Shown here: piece after piece, positions 1 to 6,456 of the stretch
Position numbering within the stretch: the first letter of the stretch is position 1
Layout: each line of letters begins with the position of its first letter
From: Pseudomonadota bacterium
GTDB taxonomy: Bacteria; Pseudomonadota; Alphaproteobacteria; Acetobacterales; Acetobacteraceae
Direction: 5' to 3'
Assembly: GCA_021807465.1 (NCBI GenBank)
Contig: JAKBCX010000030.1
Location: forward strand, 1 to 9,146
Length of the DNA: 9,146 bases
Notes under the pieces: generated by a model
Database searches by the model: none
What the model saw: only the letters and a program-made list of their open reading frames with translations
What the model was told of the DNA's origin: nothing
Made by a program: the position numbers and the translations under genes

Positions 1-100
1 CGGGAGCACGGTGCGCCTCTCGGCCGAGGGGTTCGACGCGAAGGAGGCGCTCGACGCCATTGCCGCCCTCATCGAGGCCGGCTTTCATGAAACAGACTGA
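1..100 (+). CDS. ptsH: HPr phosphocarrier protein, C-terminal end (partial)
   Basis: Only the 3' end is in the window; the reading frame runs from base 2 to a TGA at 98-100 and encodes 32 residues. The peptide begins GSTVRLSAEGFDAKEAL, continues with an alanine-rich helix (DAIAALIEAGF) and ends HETD. This matches the last beta strand and helix of HPr, where a G-x-x-V-x-V-x-A-x-G-x-D-x-x-x-A pattern is usual. The phospho-accepting His15 and regulatory Ser46 regions lie outside the window, so phosphorylation competence cannot be judged. HPr takes phosphate from enzyme I and passes it to EIIA proteins in the cytoplasm. The call is strengthened by the enzyme I gene that begins inside it in another frame. 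It is a short fragment, so identity rests on pattern plus context. Confidence 0.85.
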   Translation, partial: GSTVRLSAEGFDAKEALDAIAALIEAGFHETD

Positions 101-1859
101 GCCTGAGCAGCGTTTTACAGGCCACCCGGTAGCGCCGGGCATTGGCATCGGCCCGGTACACGAGGCCGCTGAACCGGAATTAGCCATCGCCGCCAGGCAG
201 ATTTCCACCAGCGAGGTGGAGACCGAACTTGCCCGGCTGGACGAGGCGCTGGAGCGCTCACGCAAGCAACTGCACAAGCTGAAGCACAGGCTGGCCGCCC
301 TGCCTGAAAACTCGCAGGACGAGCTGGCGCCGCTGATGGACATGTATTTGCACATGCTAAGCTCGGCCCGGCTGCTGAAAGGTGTGCGCCAGCATATAGA
401 AATTGAACTGCTCTGCGCCGAGGCGGCGGTGCAGACCGAAACAGAGCGCCAGGCCGATGTGATTATGGCACAGCAGGAAACCGACAAGGCCGGGCGCCTG
501 CGCCGCGCCGAGGAGGTGCGCGAGCTGGGGCGGCGTGTAATGCGCAACCTCACCCGCCAGCCCTTCCGCAATTTCACCGCCCTGCCCGCCGGCAGTATTC
601 TGGCCGCCGAGGCATTGCGCCCGGCCGATGCCGCGCTGATACAACCGGAACGTTTTGCCGGAGTATTCACCACGGAAGGCGGCACGGAAGGGCATACGGC
701 GGTAATGCTGCGCGCGCTCGGCCTGCCCTCGGTACTGGGGGCGGAAGGCGCGCTGGATGGCATCAAACCCGGCACGCTCAGCATTATAGACGGCGATACG
801 GGCGAGATAATCTTCAACCCCAGCCGCGCCAGCATGGATGCGGCCCGCAAAAAGCTGGCGGCACAGACGCGCGCCAAACGGGCCTTTGCGCAGCTGGCGC
901 ACCTGCCAGCCGTAACCCGCGACGGCACGGCGGTGGAGTTGCAGGCGAATTTGGAATTGCCGCTGGAATTGCCAATGATCGCGCAATCCGGCGCGCATGG
1001 AATCGGGCTGCTGCGCTCGGAATTTATTTTCATGAACCGCGAGACGCTGCCGGACGAGGATACCCAGGCGCGCATCTACAGCACCGTTATAGAGGCCATG
1101 GAAGGCGAGCCGGTGACAATCCGCGTGCTGGATTGGGGGTCCGACAAAGAGGTGGAGGCGCTATCACGTTTTCTGCCAGACGAACTGGAACCAAACCCGG
1201 CGCTTGGTATGCGCGGCATCCGGTTATTACTGCGCCATAAGGAGCTTTTCGAAACACAGCTTGCCGCCATTATCCGCGCCGCGGCGCTGGGGCCGGTGCG
1301 GATATTGCTGCCCATGGTGAGCCTAGCCGCAGAAGTGGTGGAAGCCCGGGCCTGCCTGGCGCGCGTATGGCGGCGGCTGAAGCGGCGCAAGGGCATTGCC
1401 TTGCCGGAATCTCCTCCGCCACTGGGCATTATGGTGGAAACACCCGCCGCCGCCCTGGCCGCGCCGATTCTGGCAAAATACGCGGATTTCTTCTCCATCG
1501 GCACAAATGACCTGACCATGTACACGCTGGCCGCCGACCGGGCTTTACCGCCCGGCATGGGGCTTTACGACCCGCTGGCGCCCGCCGTGCTGCGGCTGAT
1601 CCATCTAACCGCGAGCTTTGCCAAGGCGGCCGGGATACCTGTTTCGCTCTGCGGTGAACTGGCCAGCCGGCCACAAGCCGTGCCGCTGTTAATGGGGCTG
1701 GGAATCCGGCAATTCTCGATGCATGGCAACGCCGTTCCGCGTGTTAAACAAGCTATCCGCGCCGCCGCGCTGGCGGCGTGCGAGGCACTGGCGGAAAAAG
1801 CCTTGGTTGCGGAAAGTGCCGATGAGGTACGGAAACTTGTCGAAGATTCACTTAAATAA
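87..1859 (+). CDS. ptsI: Phosphoenolpyruvate-protein phosphotransferase (PTS enzyme I)
   Basis: A 590-residue enzyme I that autophosphorylates from PEP and transfers phosphate to HPr. I chose the ATG at 87, which overlaps the ptsH stop by 14 bp and has GAGG at 74-77 upstream; a TTG at 60 would lengthen the protein by nine unconvincing residues. Order of parts: N-terminal helical and swivel domain (about 1-255) with the phosphohistidine loop GGTEGHTA (H203), then the PEP-binding TIM barrel (about 265-575). Barrel residues expected from E. coli enzyme I are all visible: R310 in GIGLLRSEF, R346 and K354 around VLDWGSDK, E451 in MVETP, N474-D475 in GTNDLTMY, R485 and C522 in VSLCGEL. There is no GAF domain, so it is the sugar-PTS-like form rather than the PtsP (nitrogen PTS) form. 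Oddity: the usual T-S before the active His is E-G. Translational coupling to ptsH is likely. Confidence 0.95.
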   Translation: MKQTEPEQRFTGHPVAPGIGIGPVHEAAEPELAIAARQISTSEVETELARLDEALERSRKQLHKLKHRLAALPENSQDELAPLMDMYLHMLSSARLLKGVRQHIEIELLCAEAAVQTETERQADVIMAQQETDKAGRLRRAEEVRELGRRVMRNLTRQPFRNFTALPAGSILAAEALRPADAALIQPERFAGVFTTEGGTEGHTAVMLRALGLPSVLGAEGALDGIKPGTLSIIDGDTGEIIFNPSRASMDAARKKLAAQTRAKRAFAQLAHLPAVTRDGTAVELQANLELPLELPMIAQSGAHGIGLLRSEFIFMNRETLPDEDTQARIYSTVIEAMEGEPVTIRVLDWGSDKEVEALSRFLPDELEPNPALGMRGIRLLLRHKELFETQLAAIIRAAALGPVRILLPMVSLAAEVVEARACLARVWRRLKRRKGIALPESPPPLGIMVETPAAALAAPILAKYADFFSIGTNDLTMYTLAADRALPPGMGLYDPLAPAVLRLIHLTASFAKAAGIPVSLCGELASRPQAVPLLMGLGIRQFSMHGNAVPRVKQAIRAAALAACEALAEKALVAESADEVRKLVEDSLK

Positions 1860-1862
1860 CAA

Positions 1863-3023
1863 TCAAACCGCCTTGCCCGCCGCGTGGCCGCTGGCCCAGG
1901 CCCATTGGAAGTTATAGCCGCCAAGCCAGCCTGTTACATCCACCGCCTCGCCAATGAAGAACAGGCCGGGCACGTTTTTGGCGCCGCATGTCTTGGAATC
2001 CAGCCCCTCCGTATCCACGCCGCCAGCGGTAACCTCGGCTTTCACGAAGCCCTCATTGCCTGTGGGCGTTAGCGGATAGGCATTCAGCCTAGCGCCCAGG
2101 GCGCGCAGGGTTTTATCCGGCAGCTCCGCCATGCGGCCCGCATTGGCAAAATGCGCGGCAAGGCGCGCGGGCAGGTATTCGGCGAGGATGGTTTTCAACT
2201 CCGCTTTCGGGCGGCGTGTTTTGGCGTCCGGCAAGGCGGCATCCAGCCTTGTGGACGGGCAGAAATCGGCCATGAAGCCTTGGCCGGGGGCAAGGTAAGA
2301 GGAGATTTGCAGCACCGCCGGGCCGGAGAGGCCGCGATGGGTGAAAAGCAGGTTTTCGGCAAAACCGCGCTTGCCCGCCTGCACGCGCGCCGCGACCGAA
2401 ACACCGGCGAGGGGCTGCATCCAGGCCAGGTCCTCGCCGGAAAAAGTCAACGGCACCAGCGCCGGGCGGGGCGGAATGATTTTCAGGCCGAATCGCTTCG
2501 CCACCTCATACGCAAACCCCGTGGCGCCGAGCTTGGGGATGGACAGCCCGCCCGTGGCCACCACCAGAGCGGGGGCCGCGAACATGCCCCGTGTCGTTTC
2601 TACCCGAAAACAATCGTCATGGACGATATTTTGCACGCGGGCATTCAGGCGCATATCCGTCCCCGCCGCCCGGGCCAGGAGCAGATCGAGAATCTGCCGG
2701 GCAGAGTCATCGCAAAAAAGCTGGCCAAGGGTTTTCTCATGCCAGGCAATGCCGGCCTGCTCCACCAGGGCCAGAAAATCAACCGGGGTGAACTGGGCCA
2801 AGGCGGATTTGCAGAAATGCGGGTTGGCAGAAAGAAAATTAGCCGCTGAAACATCGCGGTTAGTGAAATTGCAGCGTCCGCCGCCGGAAATAAGAATTTT
2901 ACGGCCCGCCTCGGCGCCATGCTCCAGCACCAGCACGCGCTTGCCCCGCGCTACGGCAGTACCCGCGCAAAACAGCCCGGCGGCACCCGCGCCGACAATA
3001 ATAACGTCGTATGTTTGCTCCAT
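1863..3023 (-). CDS. BaiN/HI0933-family FAD-dependent oxidoreductase
   Basis: A 386-residue flavoprotein of the HI0933 / BaiN / YhiN family (NAD(P)/FAD-dependent oxidoreductase). Visible motifs: dinucleotide-binding GAGAAG at 11-16 after a short beta strand (DVIIV), the family signature ISGGGRCNFTN (45-55), ATGG (156-159), FTHRGLSGPAVLQ (227-239), and the C-terminal FAD motif FIGEAVDVTGWLGGYN (356-371) followed by FQWAWASG. Length is close to the family norm of about 390-410. The start is the ATG at 3021-3023 (MEQTYDV...), because the reading frame upstream of it runs into the LysR gene and shows no family similarity. The Shine-Dalgarno is weak (GTAGAAG). It lies 10 bp downstream of the LysR stop on the same strand, so co-transcription is likely. 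Members have been linked to bile-acid reduction (BaiN) and other roles, but the physiological substrate here is not predictable. Confidence 0.92.
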   Translation of the reverse strand: MEQTYDVIIVGAGAAGLFCAGTAVARGKRVLVLEHGAEAGRKILISGGGRCNFTNRDVSAANFLSANPHFCKSALAQFTPVDFLALVEQAGIAWHEKTLGQLFCDDSARQILDLLLARAAGTDMRLNARVQNIVHDDCFRVETTRGMFAAPALVVATGGLSIPKLGATGFAYEVAKRFGLKIIPPRPALVPLTFSGEDLAWMQPLAGVSVAARVQAGKRGFAENLLFTHRGLSGPAVLQISSYLAPGQGFMADFCPSTRLDAALPDAKTRRPKAELKTILAEYLPARLAAHFANAGRMAELPDKTLRALGARLNAYPLTPTGNEGFVKAEVTAGGVDTEGLDSKTCGAKNVPGLFFIGEAVDVTGWLGGYNFQWAWASGHAAGKAV

Positions 3024-3033
3024 GCGCGCGCTT

Positions 3034-3921
3034 CTACCGCCCCGCCCCAGCCAAGGCCAGGAACTGGCGTATGGCGGGGGAATGTTCGGCATGGCGGCAG
3101 GCCAGCAGCAACTCCGATTGCAGCGCCATGCCCGCCACGGGGCGCAGCGCCACACCGGGCAAAGCAAGGTTGCGCGCGCTCTCTGGCACCAGCGCTGCGC
3201 CCAGGCCGGAGGCAACGGCTGTGAGGACGGTAAGGAAGTCGCGTACCGGCGGCAGGATGGGCGGGGTAAAGCCCCCTTTCTCACCCAGCGCGCGCAGGCG
3301 GAGCAGAAAACCCGCTTCCTCGCCAAAATAGGGAAGGATGAACTTATGCCCGGCAAGGTCCGTTGGCATGAGCGCGGGCTTTTCCGTCAGTGCATCGCCT
3401 TCCGGCAGGGCAATCAGCAACGCATCGCGCGCCAGGCTGCGGACGCGTACCTCTACCGGGTAGGCGGCGCGGCCGCGCAAAAAGCCAATATCGAGCCGCC
3501 CTGCGGCAAGCTCCTCCAACTGCCGGGGGGTTTCCATCTCGCGCAGATGCACCTCTACCCCCGGCGCGGCTTGGCGGTAGCGGCGCACACAGGCAGCCAC
3601 CAGCCCGGCCCAGGCGGCGGAGGCCACAAACCCTATTTCCAGCCGCCCGGCCTCGCCCCGCGCCGCGCGCCGGCCCAGGGTTTCGCCACGCTCCGCCTGG
3701 CGCAGAATCGCCTTGGCCTCGGGCAGAAACAGCGCCCCGGTGGAGGTGAGAGAAACAGTGGAGCGCTTGGAACGATTGAATAATTTGCCGCCCAGCGAGG
3801 CCTCCAGCCCCGCGATGAGGCGGGAGACCCCGGATTGGGTGGTGCCGAGCCTGTCCGCCGCGCGGGCGAAATGGCGTTCCTCGGCGAGGATTTCAAAGCA
3901 GCGGAGCTGGCGCAGTTCCAT
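3034..3921 (-). CDS. LysR-type transcriptional regulator
   Basis: A 295-residue LysR-family regulator of typical length. The N-terminal winged helix-turn-helix (about 1-60) is clear: MELRQLRCFEILAEERHFARAADRL, then TTQSGVSRLIAGLEASLG, KLFNRSKR and LTSTGALFL. A linker helix follows (about 60-88), then a periplasmic-binding-protein-like effector domain (about 90-290) starting at RLEIGFVASAAW. The gene is divergent from gcdH across 103 bp that contain a T-N11-A dyad, and it is followed after 10 bp by the flavoprotein gene. By analogy with the LysR-family GcdR next to gcdH in Pseudomonas, it is a plausible glutarate/glutaryl-CoA-responsive regulator of gcdH; that is inference, because LysR effector specificity cannot be read from sequence alone. 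The opening MELRQLRCF resembles the BenM/CatM type of N-terminus. It probably also represses itself (see the dyad entry). Confidence 0.94.
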   Translation of the reverse strand: MELRQLRCFEILAEERHFARAADRLGTTQSGVSRLIAGLEASLGGKLFNRSKRSTVSLTSTGALFLPEAKAILRQAERGETLGRRAARGEAGRLEIGFVASAAWAGLVAACVRRYRQAAPGVEVHLREMETPRQLEELAAGRLDIGFLRGRAAYPVEVRVRSLARDALLIALPEGDALTEKPALMPTDLAGHKFILPYFGEEAGFLLRLRALGEKGGFTPPILPPVRDFLTVLTAVASGLGAALVPESARNLALPGVALRPVAGMALQSELLLACRHAEHSPAIRQFLALAGAGR

Positions 3922-3930
3922 ACATGCAGT

Positions 3931-3951
3931 TTAATCCTAATTATGCATTAA
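3931..3951. promoter_or_regulatory. T-N11-A dyad, candidate LysR operator
   Basis: Bases 3931-3935 read TTAAT and 3947-3951 read ATTAA, exactly 11 bp apart. This is a perfect 5-bp inverted repeat of the T-N11-A form bound by LysR-type regulators. It sits in the A+T-rich stretch of an otherwise GC-rich divergent intergenic region, 9 bp upstream of the LysR start codon. That placement relative to the regulator gene is classical for the recognition site. The dyad is seen directly; binding by the adjacent regulator is inferred. Confidence 0.6.
3940..3945 (-). promoter_or_regulatory. Candidate -10 element of the LysR gene
   Basis: Read on the minus strand, 3945-3940 is CATAAT, five of six matches to TATAAT. 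It lies about 19-24 bp upstream of the LysR ATG and entirely inside the T-N11-A dyad. No convincing -35 is found at 16-19 bp spacing. If real, transcription would start near base 3933, giving a very short leader, and a bound regulator would block its own promoter. Confidence 0.3.
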
Positions 3952-3961
3952 ACCAGTATTT

Positions 3962-3972
3962 TTAATCTAATT
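3962..3972 (+). promoter_or_regulatory. Second TTAATC-TAATT element, candidate activation site
   Basis: TTAATCTAATT at 3962-3972 repeats the left part of the dyad region (TTAATCCTAATT at 3931-3942) with one base missing. The two copies start 31 bp apart, about three helical turns, on the gcdH side of the dyad. LysR proteins often bind a strong recognition site and a weaker activation site spaced this way, so this may be the activation half-site for gcdH. No good sigma-70 promoter for gcdH is obvious by eye (TTGCCT at 3971-3976 is the best -35-like hexamer, with no matching -10), which fits an activator-dependent promoter. Confidence 0.4.
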
Positions 3973-4010
3973 GCCTGGAACGCGCTTTTGCGCGAGAAGA
4001 AGCCGGAAAT

Positions 4011-4016
4011 GAGGAG
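4011..4016 (+). promoter_or_regulatory. Ribosome binding site of gcdH
   Basis: GAGGAG at 4011-4016, 8 nt before the ATG at 4025. It decides the start in favour of 4025 over the in-frame ATG at 4040 (Met6). Confidence 0.75.
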
Positions 4017-4024
4017 AAGCTGAC

Positions 4025-5203
4025 ATGGCCAAAGGCAAAATGGCGTCTTTCGACTGGGCGGACGCGCTGCGTCTTGAAGACTGCTTGAACGAGGAAGAAC
4101 GCGCCATACGCGACGCCGCCCATGCCTATGCCCAGGGCAAGCTGCAACCGCGTGTGCTGAAAGCCTACCGCGAGGAAAAATTCGACCGCGAGATTATGAA
4201 CGAGCTGGGCGAGCTGGGCTTCCTGGGTGCCACGCTCTCCACCCATGGCTGCGCCGATGTGTCCTACGTGGCATACGGGCTGATCGCGCGGGAGGTAGAG
4301 CGTGTGGATAGCGGCTACCGCTCGGCATTTTCCGTGCAGTCCAGCCTGGGCATGTACCCGATTTATGCCTTTGGTCAGCAGGCTCTGAAGGACCGGCTTC
4401 TGCCCAAGCTGCGTACCGGCGAATATGTGGGCTGTTTCGGCCTGACGGAGCCGGATGCGGGGTCTGACCCAGCCTCGATGCGCACACATGCGAAGAAGGT
4501 GGATGGTGGCTATCTGCTCTCCGGCTCCAAGACCTGGATTACCAACGCGCCGATTGCCGATGTGTGCGTGGTGTGGGCCAAGGACGAGGCCGGGGATATT
4601 CGCGGTTTTGTTATCGAGCGCGGGGCCAAAGGGCTGGAAACGCCGAAGATCGAGGGTAAGCTCAGCCTGCGCGCCTCCATCACCGGCATGATCATGATGG
4701 ACGAGGTTTTCGTGCCCGATGAGGCAGTGCTGGAGATCAAGGGCCTGCGCGGGCCGTTCTCCTGCCTCAATAACGCCCGCTACGGCATTGCCTGGGGCGC
4801 GCTGGGGGCGGCGGAATTCTGCTTCCATGCCGCGCGTGAATACACGCTGGGGCGCAAGATGTTCGGCCGCCCGCTGGCCAATACCCAGCTCGTGCAGAAG
4901 AAACTCGCCGATATGCTCACCGAGATCACGCTTGGGCTGCATGGCGTGCTGCAACTGGGCCGGCTGATGGATGCGGGACAGGCCTCGCCGGAAATGATTT
5001 CTCTGCTCAAGCGGAATAATTGTGGCAAGGCGCTGGATATTGCCCGCGTTGCGCGTGATATGCATGGCGGCAACGGTATTTCCGACGAGTACCATGTAAT
5101 GCGCCACATGGTGAATCTGGAGACTGTGAATACCTATGAGGGCGCGCATGACGTGCATGCGCTCATCCTGGGCCGGGCGATTACGGGGCTGGCTGCATTC
5201 TAA
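4025..5203 (+). CDS. gcdH: Glutaryl-CoA dehydrogenase
   Basis: A 392-residue acyl-CoA dehydrogenase that oxidatively decarboxylates glutaryl-CoA to crotonyl-CoA and CO2 with FAD, passing electrons to electron-transfer flavoprotein; it acts in lysine, tryptophan and glutarate catabolism. It closely resembles the human enzyme throughout: FDWADAL near the start, [19 protein letters not shown] (89-107; R99 corresponds to the arginine that holds the glutaryl carboxylate), [87 protein letters not shown], and [20 protein letters not shown] with the catalytic base E372. These glutaryl-specific features separate it from other acyl-CoA dehydrogenases. It is transcribed divergently from the LysR gene and overlaps the 3' end of ackA by 4 bp. 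A small hairpin, CGCGC-TTTT-GCGCG (3981-3994), lies in the likely leader. Confidence 0.97.
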   Translation: MAKGKMASFDWADALRLEDCLNEEERAIRDAAHAYAQGKLQPRVLKAYREEKFDREIMNELGELGFLGATLSTHGCADVSYVAYGLIAREVERVDSGYRSAFSVQSSLGMYPIYAFGQQALKDRLLPKLRTGEYVGCFGLTEPDAGSDPASMRTHAKKVDGGYLLSGSKTWITNAPIADVCVVWAKDEAGDIRGFVIERGAKGLETPKIEGKLSLRASITGMIMMDEVFVPDEAVLEIKGLRGPFSCLNNARYGIAWGALGAAEFCFHAAREYTLGRKMFGRPLANTQLVQKKLADMLTEITLGLHGVLQLGRLMDAGQASPEMISLLKRNNCGKALDIARVARDMHGGNGISDEYHVMRHMVNLETVNTYEGAHDVHALILGRAITGLAAF

Positions 5204-6381
5204 CTGCTTTCGATGATCGCCAGCGTATGCTTGGCGATCATCGCCTCCTCATTCGTGGGAATCACGAACACGGTTACATCGGATGAAGGGAGGGAGATGA
5301 TCTGGGCGTTGGCGCGGTTGGCCGCTTCGTCCAGGCTCACGCCAATCCATTCCAGCTCTTCCAGCACGCGCGCGCGTATCTGCCAGGCATTTTCGCCAAT
5401 GCCGCCGCAGAACACGATGGCGTCCAGCCCTTGCAGCGCCGCCGCCAGCCCGCCACATTCGCGGCGGATGCGGAACACGAAATAATCAATCGCCTCGCGC
5501 GCGGGCTGCGTATCCGCCGCCAGCAGCATCCGCATATCGCCGGAGATGCCCGAGAGGCCTTTCAAGCCGGATTCGTTATAAAGCAGATGCGTGATGGCAT
5601 CCGGCGTCATGCCCTTTTCCTGGAGCAGGTACAGCACCACACCTGGGTCAAGCTGGCCGCAGCGCGTGCCCATGGGCAGGCCATCCACCGCGGTGAAGCC
5701 CATCGAGCTGGCGATGGAGCGGCCATCGCGTATGGCGCACATGGAAGCGCCATTGCCCAGATGCGCCACCACCACGCGCCCTGCGGCGTGGCGCGGGGCA
5801 ATCTCGCGCAGGCGGTGGCAGATATATTCGTAGGAAAGGCCATGGAATCCGTAACGGCGCACGCCTTCATCGTACAAGGCGCGGGGCAGCGCGAATGTGT
5901 CGTTTACAAACGGATGCGAGCGGTGGAACGAGGTGTCGAAACACGCCACCTGCCGCACATGCGGCCAAGCCGTCTGGGCGGCGAGAATACCGGCAATGTT
6001 GTGCGGCTCATGCAAGGGCGCCAGCGGGGTAAGGGTGTTTAGGTAGGCCAGTACCTCATCCGTAACCAGCACGGGGGTGCTGTAACGCAGCCCGCCATGC
6101 ACAACGCGGTGCCCGGCGGCAATAACATCGGCATTGGGGAAGCTGGCCTTGCGCCAGGCCAGCACTCGGTGCAGCGCGTCCTCGTGAAAGCCCGGCCCCG
6201 CCTGCGTCCAGTTTTCCTCGAAGGTTACAGCGCCATCAGTGCCACGCACACGCATATGCCGGTCCTCGCCCTGGCGCTCCACCAGCCCCATCGCCAGGGC
6301 CTGCGGCTCGCCATGGTCCAGCGAGAAAAGCGCGAATTTAATGGAGGAGGAGCCTGCATTCAGCGTCACCACATGCGTCAT
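5200..6381 (-). CDS. ackA: Acetate kinase
   Basis: A 393-residue acetate kinase (acetate + ATP to and from acetyl phosphate + ADP) of the ASKHA fold. The signature [13 protein letters not shown] is at 7-19 (N8). Other residues expected from the Methanosarcina enzyme are visible: R92 in [11 protein letters not shown]124 in APLHEPHN, D149 in ACFDTSFH, F179-H180 in [11 protein letters not shown]207 in [11 protein letters not shown]240 in [11 protein letters not shown], the GGIGEN adenosine motif (326-331), and E379 in TNEEAM. The ATG at 6381 is chosen because the N-terminus then fits the family and AGGAAAGG (6395-6388) sits 6 nt upstream; an ATG at 6423 would add 14 unrelated residues. The PBP gene lies 75 bp upstream on the same strand. 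No phosphotransacetylase, phosphotransbutyrylase or phosphoketolase gene is in the window, so the acetyl-phosphate partner is elsewhere. Confidence 0.97.
   Translation of the reverse strand: MTHVVTLNAGSSSIKFALFSLDHGEPQALAMGLVERQGEDRHMRVRGTDGAVTFEENWTQAGPGFHEDALHRVLAWRKASFPNADVIAAGHRVVHGGLRYSTPVLVTDEVLAYLNTLTPLAPLHEPHNIAGILAAQTAWPHVRQVACFDTSFHRSHPFVNDTFALPRALYDEGVRRYGFHGLSYEYICHRLREIAPRHAAGRVVVAHLGNGASMCAIRDGRSIASSMGFTAVDGLPMGTRCGQLDPGVVLYLLQEKGMTPDAITHLLYNESGLKGLSGISGDMRMLLAADTQPAREAIDYFVFRIRRECGGLAAALQGLDAIVFCGGIGENAWQIRARVLEELEWIGVSLDEAANRANAQIISLPSSDVTVFVIPTNEEAMIAKHTLAIIESS
5211..5243. repeat. Perfect 12-bp inverted repeat at the gcdH/ackA junction, possible terminator
   Basis: CGATGATCGCCA (5211-5222) and TGGCGATCATCG (5232-5243) are exact reverse complements around a 9-nt loop. 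The hairpin begins 7 bp after the gcdH stop and lies wholly within the last codons of ackA, where the arms encode parts of MIAK and LAII. It could terminate gcdH transcripts or protect their 3' end. A U-tract is missing on both strands, so it is not a textbook intrinsic terminator. The repeat is certain; the role is inferred. Confidence 0.6.
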
Positions 6382-6407
6382 GGCCAGCCTTTCCTGAATA
6401 TGTGCCC

Positions 6408-6432
6408 GCCCGCACCATGCCATGGCACGGGC
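6408..6432 (-). repeat. Stable hairpin between the PBP and ackA genes
   Basis: On the minus strand 6432-6408 folds as an 11-bp stem: GCCCG/CGGGC outer arms, two consecutive G-U wobbles, CCAT/ATGG and a closing T-A pair, with a GGC triloop. The wobbles become A-C mismatches on the plus strand, so the structure favours minus-strand RNA, the sense of both flanking genes. It starts 24 nt after the PBP stop and ends 26 nt before the ackA ATG. No U-tract follows, so it may be an RNA processing or stability element or an imperfect terminator rather than a strong one. Confidence 0.4.
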
Positions 6433-6456
6433 ATCATTGGCACCATATCTCTTGCC

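Noticed and set aside
60..86. TTG start for enzyme I
   Set aside because: It would add nine Pro/Ser-rich residues not expected in enzyme I; the ATG at 87 fits the family and the GAGG upstream.
3024..3356. N-terminal extension of the flavoprotein (start at 3356)
   Set aside because: The extra 111 residues overlap the LysR gene in another frame and show no domain; the GAGAAG motif sits at the usual distance from the ATG at 3023.
2341..3783. 480-codon open frame on the plus strand
   Set aside because: It is antisense to the flavoprotein and LysR genes, both of which have clear family motifs along their length. The predicted protein is rich in Arg, Ala and Pro with no recognisable domain, as expected from a GC-rich shadow frame.
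3962..5158. 398-codon open frame on the minus strand
   Set aside because: Antisense to nearly all of gcdH, which is unmistakable. The translation is a His/Gln/Gly-rich shadow with no motif.
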